Notes under the pieces: model-generated
What the model was told of the DNA's origin: nothing
Seen by the model: the letters and a program-made list of their open reading frames with translations, nothing else
The model's database searches: none
Position numbers and translations under genes: made by a program
In this document: in pieces, positions 6,915 to 14,143 of the stretch
Layout: the number at the start of each line of letters is the position of its first letter
How positions within the stretch are numbered: the first letter of the stretch is position 1
DNA from: an uncultured Peptoniphilus sp.
GTDB taxonomy: Bacteria > Bacillota > Clostridia > Tissierellales > Peptoniphilaceae
Assembly: GCF_946998875.1 (NCBI RefSeq)
Contig: NZ_CAMQAY010000019.1
Coordinates: 1-24,604, forward strand
Direction of reading: 5' to 3'
DNA: 24,604 nt

Positions 6915-7418
6915 TTAAATATTTTTAAAAACTTTTTCCATTGGCTTTAATACTACAAGTACAATTACAGATGAAACTGCAATTTGAATTATGTTGCCTG
7001 GTATTGATGCCAGTGGAGTTACAAAGGATGAAAGTATAAAAACTTCTCCAATGTAATAAACTGCAACTTTTACTAGGGCAACTAGGACAAAGGAAAGAAG
7101 TAAATTTTCAAATTTCAAGTGCTTGTAATTAAATTTGTTAAGTATGTAACCCATGATGAGTGCAGATATAACTGTCATAGGGGACCACATTGCCCAGCCA
7201 CTTGTGAGGTCAAAGAGTCCCATGCCGAGAGCTCCTGCTGTCATTCCAACTCTTTTATCAAAGAATATTGCAGCTAAAAAGAAGGGAACATTGCCAAGGT
7301 GGATAAGTCCTCCATTAGGTGCAAAGGGCAGCTGAATTTTTACAATCCATGTAAATACATAGACGAGGGCGATAAAAAGTGATGTGATAACTAAGTCTTT
7401 TACTTTAAAATTTTTCAT
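6915..7418 (-). CDS. ECF transporter S component (substrate-binding membrane subunit)
   Basis: A 167-residue, very hydrophobic protein with about five to six membrane segments, of the ECF-type S-component family (PF07155-like). S components bind a vitamin or its precursor and dock onto a shared EcfA-EcfA'-EcfT energising module, which is not in this window. The loop after the first helices, GGLIHLGNVPFF (36-47), and the GALGMGLFDLTSGW segment (62-75) are typical. The substrate cannot be told from sequence alone. The ATG at 7418 is preceded by AAGGAG. No riboswitch is visible in the roughly 60 bases between gene and promoter. It is a single-gene unit between terminators. Confidence 0.85.
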   Translation of the reverse strand: MKNFKVKDLVITSLFIALVYVFTWIVKIQLPFAPNGGLIHLGNVPFFLAAIFFDKRVGMTAGALGMGLFDLTSGWAMWSPMTVISALIMGYILNKFNYKHLKFENLLLSFVLVALVKVAVYYIGEVFILSSFVTPLASIPGNIIQIAVSSVIVLVVLKPMEKVFKNI

Positions 7419-7441
7419 GATTGCTCCTTTTTATTTTCTTA

Positions 7442-7470
7442 ATTTTATAATAGCACGATTTATGTCACAA
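7442..7470 (-). promoter_or_regulatory. Likely promoter of the ECF S-component gene
   Basis: On the minus strand, TTGTGA (7465-7470) and TAAAAT (7442-7447) are 17 bases apart, 4/6 and 5/6 matches to consensus. This lies just downstream of the thrC-thrB terminator. Confidence 0.45.
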
Positions 7471-7478
7471 ATAAAGAA

Positions 7479-7504
7479 AAAAAGGTCGACAATGCGACCT
7501 TTTT
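7479..7504 (-). terminator. Terminator of the aspartate-threonine operon
   Basis: AAAAAGGTCG (7479-7488) pairs perfectly with 7495-7504 around a 6-base loop. The A-run on the left arm becomes the U-tract on the minus strand. Confidence 0.85.
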
Positions 7505-7533
7505 GTAAAATATTTTTTACTCTTCAAATTTTT

Positions 7534-9828
7534 TTAAATAATAAAGGCGCCAGTCTTATCGATTTCAAGAGGCAAGACCTTGTAATCGCCCTTTAATTTT
7601 TTTACTTGCTTTTTTATGAAGTCCTTAGAATTTTTGTCTTCGGAGTCCAATAAAATCATGATAGTGGAGCCAGCACCACTTAGGTAGTGACCAAGGGCAG
7701 GGCTTTCGCCTATAATTTTTTCTATTTCATCTATTTCTGGTATGAGTTTAAACCTGTAAGGCTGGTGAATTTTATCTTCTAGGGCAACTTTTATATTTTC
7801 TTCGTCGCCAGAAATCAGTGACAAAATCAAAAGTGATAGGCGAGATAGATTAAAGACTGCATCATCTCTAGTGTAAGTTTTAGGCAGTGCTTCTCGCGCC
7901 ACTTTTGTGCTGAGTTTAAAGTCAGGTATTAGTGCCAAAAATTTTATCTTTTGAGAAAGCTTAAACTTTTCAACAAAAACTTGACCCTGGTCATAAATTG
8001 CTGCTGTTGCTCCGCCAAAAATTGCTGGTGAAACATTGTCGGGATGACCTTCCATTTCTGTTGCAATTTTTAAAATTTCTTTTTTGTCAAAATCTTTTTT
8101 CATGACATCAAAGGCTGCCATTATGCCCATGACAACGCAGGAGGCAGAAGAGCCAAGTCCACGAGACATAGGTATGTCTGATGTTAGTTTAAATTCTAGG
8201 GGGACAATTTTTTCGCCACAGACCTCAAAGCTTTGGGCGTAGGCTTCATAAATCAAATTATTTTTTAGGTTTTCCTCAAAAGCCTTTCTGTCTTCACTTA
8301 TTTTAAATTCACAAGTGTTATATAAGTTTAAGGCAAGGCCAAGAGTGTCAAAGCCAGGTCCAAGGTTGGCAGATGTGGCAGGCACAGCAATTCTCTTGCC
8401 GCGGCTTGCAAATTTTAGGACCTCTTCATCTATTTGGCTTTTATTTATTTTTGTCTTGTGAATAATTTTTTTGTCCCTTAATTTTTTTATTTCAGAAGGA
8501 ATTTTAACGCCAGAGATTTCATAAAGGGCGTCAATATTTTCAAACTCATCAAGTGATACTTTTTCGCCAAGGGCAGATAAAACTGATGAAGAAAACTTAT
8601 AGGGACTGGCAGTGGAAAGGATCACTGTATTTTTTAAGGAAAGCTCATCTACTATGTGTTTTGCCACAGCTGTGTGGGGGTCGATTAAATAATTTTCTTC
8701 CCTAAAAGTCTTTTCTATAGTAGCTTTTGTTTCATCTTCACTGGCATAGCCCCACAAAAATTCACTGAAGTCATTTTTAAATTCAAAGACATGATTTTCA
8801 GCAAGCTCTTTCATTTTTTCTCTTACTACTTTATCAGATGACTTGTGGTAAATTAGTCTCTCCAAATTGCTTGAAACCAAAATGTCCATGGAAGGCGAAA
8901 TAGTTTTTTTCAGCTCCCTATTGGCATCGTATTTTCCAGTCTTAAAGAAGTCTGTTAGGACATTATTTGAATTAGATGCAATGACCAGCTTTTCTATAGG
9001 AAGGCCCATTTTACTTGCGTAGTAGCCAGCCAAGATGTCGCCAAAGTTTCCCGTTGGTACGCAGAAAGAAATTTTGTCGCCGCAGGAAATTTTTTCTGCC
9101 CTTACTAAATCAGCATAGGCATAAAAGTAATAGACAATTTGTGGCAAAAGCCTTCCAATATTTATTGAATTGGCAGAGGAAAGGTAAATATTTTTTTCCT
9201 TTAATTTTTCTTTTATGTCTCCATCCTTAAAAATTTTTTTCACAGCAGACTGGGCGTCATCAAAATTTCCGTCAATTGAAATAACCTTTGAGTTCAGTGA
9301 GTCTGTGGAGTCCATTTGCCTTTTTTGAATGGCAGAAACTCCCTCTGTTGGATATAAAACTAAGATGTCTATATTTTCTGTGTTATAAAAACCTTCAAGG
9401 GCAGCCTTTCCCGTGTCGCCAGAAGTCGCAGTGAGAATCAGAGTTTTGTCCTCTATGCCAAGAGATTTTTTGGCATAGGACAAGAGGTTTGGAAGAAGGC
9501 ATAAAGCAAAGTCCTTAAAGGCAGCAGTCCTTCCATGATAAAGCTCTAGGTAAAAATCTTTTTTACAAGTTACCCTTGCAATTTCATCTTCAAAGGACCC
9601 ATAGGATTTTTCTATTAGCTTTAAAAGTTCGTCGCTGTCAAAGTCCGTCAAGTATAGGGACAAAATTTTGTGGGCAAGGTCAGTGTATTTTAGACTTAAA
9701 TTTTTACTTATGTCAAATTTAGGGAAGGATTCTGGCACAAAAAGTCCGCCGTCATCAGAAATCCCCTTTACAATTGCTTCCCTGGCTGATATTTTTAAGT
9801 TGGAATTTCTAGTTGATAAAAACTTCAT
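7534..9828 (-). CDS. thrC-thrB: Fused threonine synthase - homoserine kinase
   Basis: A 764-residue bifunctional protein covering the last two steps of threonine synthesis. Residues 1 to about 455 are an E. coli-type PLP-dependent threonine synthase: probable PLP lysine Lys105 in TAAFKD, SGDTGKAA (136-143) and PTGNFGDILAGY (258-269). Residues from about 476 are a GHMP-family homoserine kinase: PATSANLGPGFD (483-494), the ATP loop PMSRGLGSSAS (553-563), EGHPDNVSP (593-601) and YLSGAGSTI (715-723). A charged linker of about 20-25 residues joins them. The frame is continuous, so the fusion is real in this sequence unless there is an assembly error. The ATG at 9828 overlaps the hom stop (ATGA) with AGGAGG upstream. 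Coupling lets O-phosphohomoserine pass between active sites, which is inferred. Confidence 0.95.
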   Translation of the reverse strand: MKFLSTRNSNLKISAREAIVKGISDDGGLFVPESFPKFDISKNLSLKYTDLAHKILSLYLTDFDSDELLKLIEKSYGSFEDEIARVTCKKDFYLELYHGRTAAFKDFALCLLPNLLSYAKKSLGIEDKTLILTATSGDTGKAALEGFYNTENIDILVLYPTEGVSAIQKRQMDSTDSLNSKVISIDGNFDDAQSAVKKIFKDGDIKEKLKEKNIYLSSANSINIGRLLPQIVYYFYAYADLVRAEKISCGDKISFCVPTGNFGDILAGYYASKMGLPIEKLVIASNSNNVLTDFFKTGKYDANRELKKTISPSMDILVSSNLERLIYHKSSDKVVREKMKELAENHVFEFKNDFSEFLWGYASEDETKATIEKTFREENYLIDPHTAVAKHIVDELSLKNTVILSTASPYKFSSSVLSALGEKVSLDEFENIDALYEISGVKIPSEIKKLRDKKIIHKTKINKSQIDEEVLKFASRGKRIAVPATSANLGPGFDTLGLALNLYNTCEFKISEDRKAFEENLKNNLIYEAYAQSFEVCGEKIVPLEFKLTSDIPMSRGLGSSASCVVMGIMAAFDVMKKDFDKKEILKIATEMEGHPDNVSPAIFGGATAAIYDQGQVFVEKFKLSQKIKFLALIPDFKLSTKVAREALPKTYTRDDAVFNLSRLSLLILSLISGDEENIKVALEDKIHQPYRFKLIPEIDEIEKIIGESPALGHYLSGAGSTIMILLDSEDKNSKDFIKKQVKKLKGDYKVLPLEIDKTGAFII

Positions 9829-11006
9829 ATTTCCTCCTCTATTTCTGCAATGAAGATGCCTTCTAAGTCACTTATAACATGAATTAATTTTTCGAGCTTA
9901 AGATTTTTTGTAATTAAATGGTGGTCTTCTCCCACAATTTTTTCTGATGAGATTAAATTTTTAAGGTCGTCAGAAACTTTTTGGCATCTCAAGTAATATT
10001 TTTTCTCTAAATTATTTTCCACTGGGTAGGAATTTTCTGCCTGGTAAAAAGCCTTTATTTCTCTTTTGGCAAGGATTCTAAGAAGGTCGCGCATAATTGC
10101 ATCAGCTGTCTCAAGTTTTCCTGCGCCAGGTCCCTTTAGTTCATAGGATTTAAAATTTTCGCCGTGAACTTTTATGGCATTGGTTCCATCAAAGGTATTT
10201 GCAAAAAAATCATCTCTTAAAAATCTTGGCATGACAGAAATATTTATCTTGCCATCACTTAAAGAGGACTTGCCAAGGAGTCTAAGGGAGTAGCCCAAAT
10301 CTTTGGCAAAGTCAAAATCAGATTTTTTCACACTATCTATGCCAAAGGTAAAAATTTCATCTTCACTAATTTTTGCCCTGTAAGCTAGGGAGGATAGAAT
10401 CCTAATTTTTCTCATGGCATCAAGCCCACCTACATCGGCAGAAGGGTCAGCCTCTGCATAGCCAAGCTCTTGCGCCTCTTTTAAAACCTCATTATAGTCA
10501 AGACCTTCTCTTTCCATTTTTGAGAGGATATAATTTGAAGTTCCATTTAAAATTCCAGAAATTTCATAGATGTCGTTAAAGAAAACTTCCTCCATGAGGG
10601 GATGAATTATGGGAATGGCACCTGCAACAGCTGCCTCATAGGCAAAGTAAACTTTATTTTCTCTGGCAAGGTCATTTAAGTCTTCAAAATATTTTGAGAC
10701 TACAGCCTTGTTGGCAGTGACAATATTTTTGCCAGATTTCATTAGCTTTACAATTCTCTCATAAGTTTCCTCTAAGTTTGAAGTAACATCAATAACTGTG
10801 TCCACAGGAGAATTTAAAATTTCTTCAAAATTATCTGTGAAGATCAAAGTCTTGTCGTGAGGCTTTCTCTCTTTATTTTTATTTTTTATTAAAATTCTTT
10901 CTATTTTTATATCAAAATTATTTTTCAGTAAATCTTTTTTCTTTTTGTACAAAATTTCTTCGAGGCCTGTTCCCACAGTGCCAAAGCCCATTATTGTAAT
11001 TTTCAA
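9825..11006 (-). CDS. hom: Homoserine dehydrogenase with shortened C-terminal domain
   Basis: Reduces aspartate semialdehyde to homoserine with NAD(P)H. It has 393 residues: Rossmann motif GFGTVGTG (7-14), TANKAVVS (97-104), GILNGTSNYI (151-160) and the catalytic GYAEADPSADVGGLD segment (182-196) ending in RK at 199-200. Gram-positive Hom enzymes usually have about 430 residues with a C-terminal ACT domain. Here only about 58 residues follow KYYLR (336-340), which resembles the first ACT strand, but the ligand-binding glycine motif is not evident, so threonine feedback may be weakened. The start is TTG at 11006 with GGAGG upstream; it begins one base after the asd stop. Confidence 0.93.
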   Translation of the reverse strand: MKITIMGFGTVGTGLEEILYKKKKDLLKNNFDIKIERILIKNKNKERKPHDKTLIFTDNFEEILNSPVDTVIDVTSNLEETYERIVKLMKSGKNIVTANKAVVSKYFEDLNDLARENKVYFAYEAAVAGAIPIIHPLMEEVFFNDIYEISGILNGTSNYILSKMEREGLDYNEVLKEAQELGYAEADPSADVGGLDAMRKIRILSSLAYRAKISEDEIFTFGIDSVKKSDFDFAKDLGYSLRLLGKSSLSDGKINISVMPRFLRDDFFANTFDGTNAIKVHGENFKSYELKGPGAGKLETADAIMRDLLRILAKREIKAFYQAENSYPVENNLEKKYYLRCQKVSDDLKNLISSEKIVGEDHHLITKNLKLEKLIHVISDLEGIFIAEIEEEI

Positions 11007-11007
11007 A

Positions 11008-11988
11008 TCAAACCTCCAAGAGTTTCTTTGCTATTTGCACAGCATTAGTTGCAGCGCCCTTTCTAATGTTGTCGGCACAGGACCAAAGGTTGATGCCATT
11101 TTCAACAGTAAAGTCTCTTCTAATTCTTCCAACATAAACTTCGTTTTTGTCAGCTGACATGAGTGGCATTGGGTAAATTTCATTGGCTGGATCGTCCTTT
11201 AAAATCATGCCAGGATAATCAGATATAATTTTTTTCACGTCTTCAATTTCAAAGGGTTTTTCCACTTCAACATTGATAGAAATGCTGTGAGAATTTTTTA
11301 CAGGAACACGCACAGTTGTAGCTGTCACAAGTAGGGAGTCGTCGTGAAGAATTTTTTTAGTTTCGTTAATCATCTTCATCTCTTCCTTTGTGTAGCCATT
11401 GTCCAAGAAAACATCGATTTGTGGAATACAATTATTTACAATTGGATATTTGTAGGCAAGATTTGTTCCCTTTTCAAGGTCAGAAATTCCCTTGATGCCA
11501 GAGCCAGATACAGATTGATAAGTTGAGTAAATAACTCTCTTAATCTTGTACTTGTCGTGAATTGGCTTAAGAGGAAGGACTGACTGAATAGTTGAACAAT
11601 TTGGATTGGCAATAATTCCCTTGTTCATTTTAATGTCCTCAGGGTTAATTTCTGGAACAACTAGGGGAACTTCTGGGTCCATCCTAAAGGCAGAGGAGTT
11701 GTCCACAACAGTTACGCCAGCTTTTGCGGCAATGGGAGCGAACTTTTCGCTGACAGAACCGCCAGCAGAGAAGAGGGCAACCTTAATGTCTCTTCCATCA
11801 AAGGAGTCTTCCTTTAACTCCTCAACAGTGTAGTCCTTTCCGCAGTAATTAATAATTTTTCCTGCAGATTTTTTTGAGCTAAACAAGTACAAATTGTCAA
11901 TGGGGAAATTTTCCTCGCTCAAAACCTTTAACATCATACTTCCAACAAGACCAGTTGCACCAACAACTGCTACATTAATTTTCTTCAT
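11008..11988 (-). CDS. asd: Aspartate-semialdehyde dehydrogenase
   Basis: Reduces aspartyl phosphate to aspartate semialdehyde with NADPH, the branch point to lysine/peptidoglycan and threonine/methionine. It has 326 residues: GATGLVGSMM (10-19), VVDNSSAFRMD (94-104), the catalytic cysteine Cys131 in NPNCST and the catalytic-base region RVPVKNSHS (His234). The start is taken at 11988 because AAGGAGG precedes it and MKKINVAVVGATG is the family N-terminus; the frame extends to 12060 inside lysC, with no support for that longer form. It overlaps the end of lysC by 14 bases, implying translational coupling. Confidence 0.96.
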   Translation of the reverse strand: MKKINVAVVGATGLVGSMMLKVLSEENFPIDNLYLFSSKKSAGKIINYCGKDYTVEELKEDSFDGRDIKVALFSAGGSVSEKFAPIAAKAGVTVVDNSSAFRMDPEVPLVVPEINPEDIKMNKGIIANPNCSTIQSVLPLKPIHDKYKIKRVIYSTYQSVSGSGIKGISDLEKGTNLAYKYPIVNNCIPQIDVFLDNGYTKEEMKMINETKKILHDDSLLVTATTVRVPVKNSHSISINVEVEKPFEIEDVKKIISDYPGMILKDDPANEIYPMPLMSADKNEVYVGRIRRDFTVENGINLWSCADNIRKGAATNAVQIAKKLLEV

Positions 11989-13300
11989 CTTTTTCCTCCT
12001 TGTAAAACTCTCTGTAAATAGCTTCAATAGCCTTTTCAAAATCCTTAGTTTCAACGCCAATAATAATATTAATTTCGCTGGAACCTTGGCTTATCATCTT
12101 AATATTTACGCCAGCTCGGGCAAGAGCAGTAAAGGTCCTTGAAGACACGCCCTTTTCATTTATCATGCCGCGGCCAACAACTGCAATAAGGGAGATGTCA
12201 CGCTCCCAAGAGATACTGTCCACATTCAAATAGATTTTTAACTCTTCCATAACCTTATTTAACTTTGGTGCAATTTGCGAATCAGAAACAATGACAGATA
12301 CAGAATCAATGCTTGATGGCATGTGCTCAATGGAAAGGTCGTTAGATTCAAAGACAGTAGTTAGCTTCCTGAAAAAGTCTTTTTCAGTGTTCATATTTAC
12401 CTTTTCAAGATTAATAACAGTGAAATCTTTTTTGCCAGATATGCCCGTCACAATATTTTTATTTTTATAAGCACACTTAGACAAAATCAAAGTGCCCTCT
12501 TCGTGAGGAGCATTAGTATTTTTAATATTTATAGGAATATTTTTGTCGCGAAGAGGAAAGATTGCCTCCTCGTGAAGGACCTTTGCGCCCATGTAGGAAA
12601 GCTCGCGAAGCTCCTTATAAGTAATAGTACCAATGGGGCATGAGTCCCTTACAATTTTTGGGTCGGCAACTAAAAAGCCGCTGACATCAGTGAAATTTTC
12701 ATACATTTCTGCATCTAGAGCCGATGCAATGACAGAGCCAGTGACATCAGAACCACCACGAGAAAAAGTGTGGACCTTGCCAAACTCATCTAAGCCATAA
12801 AAACCTGGCACAACAGCCCTGTCGTGCTTAGTCAAAATATTTCTAATATTTTCACAGGACTTGTCTAAATCTAAAGTCCCTTCATTAAAAACAATTAAGT
12901 CCCTTGCATCCACAAAATCATAGCCAATATAATTAGCAAGGACTTGTGCGCTGATAAATTCGCCACGACTGATGACAAAGTCGTAACTTGCGCCCTTAGT
13001 AATCTCATTTTTCACATCAGCTAGAATTTTTTTGATGTCAATATCCAAAACAAGATCATCAACAATATTAATAAAAACATTCTCGATGATCTTGTAAACT
13101 TCATTAAAATTCAAATCATGGTCACTTAGCTCGTGACACATTGCTAGAAGGTCAGTAACCTTGTGATTGTTGCTTATGCCTTTGCCAGGCGCAGACACAA
13201 CGACATAGGATCTGTCAGGGTCCTCCATGATAATATCCTTAACCTTTTTCAGTTGGTGAGCATCTGCAAGAGAACTGCCACCAAATTTTGCAACTTTCAT
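11975..13300 (-). CDS. lysC: Aspartate kinase with two ACT domains
   Basis: Phosphorylates aspartate, the first step of the aspartate family pathway. The 441 residues contain the kinase domain with KFGGSSLAD (4-12) and FSRGGSDVTGS (about 179-189), followed by two C-terminal ACT domains (about 305-440; the second includes ARAGVNIKMISQGSSEINI). The ACT pair is where lysine and/or threonine inhibit these enzymes; which effector applies here cannot be read by eye. The ATG at 13300 has AAGGAG upstream. It is the first gene of lysC-asd-hom-thrC/B, driven by the consensus promoter at 13404-13432. Confidence 0.96.
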   Translation of the reverse strand: MKVAKFGGSSLADAHQLKKVKDIIMEDPDRSYVVVSAPGKGISNNHKVTDLLAMCHELSDHDLNFNEVYKIIENVFINIVDDLVLDIDIKKILADVKNEITKGASYDFVISRGEFISAQVLANYIGYDFVDARDLIVFNEGTLDLDKSCENIRNILTKHDRAVVPGFYGLDEFGKVHTFSRGGSDVTGSVIASALDAEMYENFTDVSGFLVADPKIVRDSCPIGTITYKELRELSYMGAKVLHEEAIFPLRDKNIPINIKNTNAPHEEGTLILSKCAYKNKNIVTGISGKKDFTVINLEKVNMNTEKDFFRKLTTVFESNDLSIEHMPSSIDSVSVIVSDSQIAPKLNKVMEELKIYLNVDSISWERDISLIAVVGRGMINEKGVSSRTFTALARAGVNIKMISQGSSEINIIIGVETKDFEKAIEAIYREFYKEEKDEEN

Positions 13301-13403
13301 CTTTTTCTCCTTTTTTCAAATAAAATAAGTAAGTATAAAATTATGTTTAAAAAATTCATGTTTAGTACAAAAAAACAGAAAAAATTAAAAAGTAATTTTT
13401 ACG

Positions 13404-13432
13404 ATTATACAATTATTTAGTCAGATTGTCAA
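13404..13432 (-). promoter_or_regulatory. lysC: Perfect consensus sigma-A promoter of the lysC operon
   Basis: On the minus strand a perfect TTGACA (13427-13432) and a perfect TATAAT (13404-13409) are exactly 17 bases apart. Transcription should begin near 13397, giving an AT-rich leader of about 97 bases. No lysine riboswitch, T-box or terminator-antiterminator is visible in that leader. Confidence 0.9.
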
Positions 13433-13567
13433 TGAAAGGTCAGCCAAATAGGTTTATTGCAAAAAACAAAAAAATTTTAAAAAGTTATAGGAGAAAAAAC
13501 AAGCTAACAAAAATAAAAATCGGGTAAAAATTTAATAGAAGGGCAAGTGATTTTAAGGAGGTAGAAA

Positions 13568-13852
13568 ATGAAAAGCAGTGGATTATTTTTTGAGAAAAGA
13601 GAAGATGGCTCCTTCCTAATAGGTTATGAAGATTACGATGTAGAGCTTTTTGGCGGTGATGACATTGAGGTTACCTATTGTTTAGATAAAGATAATTACA
13701 AAATTCTTAAAGAAAAATTAGGCTTAAAGGGAGAAATGGACTCAGAAATAAAATTAAAAAGAGCCTTCGGTTTAAATTTTAGCTCTCTAAAATTTTGCGA
13801 ATTTTGCCAGGAAAATAAAATCCAGTACAAAAAGAATGTCCTCATTTTATAA
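13568..13852 (+). CDS. Small hypothetical protein, 94 residues
   Basis: I do not recognise this protein as a characterised family. A strong AAGGAGG lies 6 bases before the ATG, and codon use resembles its neighbours, so it is probably expressed. It is acidic in the N-terminal half (IGYEDYDVELFGGDDIEV) and basic towards the C-terminus. It has a Cys-x-x-Cys pair (Cys77 and Cys80) that could bind metal or be redox active. It has no signal peptide or membrane helix. It lies alone between the divergent lysC operon and convergent mgtA. Its 3' end overlaps the first of two short coding fragments (13836 onward). Confidence 0.65.
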   Translation: MKSSGLFFEKREDGSFLIGYEDYDVELFGGDDIEVTYCLDKDNYKILKEKLGLKGEMDSEIKLKRAFGLNFSSLKFCEFCQENKIQYKKNVLIL

Positions 13853-14034
13853 AACTAAAATTTTTATTCAAAACATATTTGACCACTATCTGACAGAGCC
13901 GGTTTGGGACAAAGAAGAGATAATATACGGCAGAATTTCATATGAATTTGCCAATAGCATGCAAAATGGAGCATGATGTAATTGGTTATTATGCTCGCCC
14001 TGATATTCTTGAGTTAAAAGTTAAGGAGAAATAA
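13836..14034 (+). pseudogene. Frameshifted coding remnant or two tiny overlapping ORFs
   Basis: An open frame of 46 codons runs from ATG 13836 to TGA 13974. It reads like real protein, with segments such as FDHYLTEPVWDKEE and YGRISYEFAN. In the +1 frame a second 30-codon stretch from 13942 to TAA 14032 also reads like protein (HDVIGYYARPDILELKV). One lost base near 13955-13970 in a once-continuous gene would explain both halves. Neither fragment has a clear ribosome binding site. The parent family is not recognised. Alternatively both are chance reading frames. Confidence 0.35.
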
Positions 14035-14096
14035 ATTTTAATTTTATCAAGTTAAACAATTAATAAAGCTTTTATAATTACGATTATAGTATGAAG

Positions 14097-14129
14097 AAAA
14101 GGCCGAGTAAAACTCGACCTGATTTTTTT
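14097..14129. terminator. Terminator between the remnant and mgtA
   Basis: AGGCCGAGT (14100-14108) pairs with ACTCGACCT (14112-14120) with one mismatch and a 3-base loop. A T7 run follows on the plus strand, and AAAA precedes it for use by mgtA on the minus strand. Confidence 0.8.
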
Positions 14130-14143
14130 GTAAGCTTTTAAAT

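Noticed and set aside
11989..12060. Longer Asd start at 12060
   Set aside because: The extension lies within lysC, lacks a binding site, and the family N-terminus begins at 11988 behind AAGGAGG.
13301..13400. Lysine riboswitch, T-box or threonine attenuator upstream of lysC
   Set aside because: The leader is only about 97 bases, AT-rich, and shows no conserved stem or terminator hairpin.
14041..14095. Promoter near the TATAAT at about 14076
   Set aside because: No acceptable -35 at 16-18 bases, and it would drive straight into the terminator at 14097 and the convergent mgtA.
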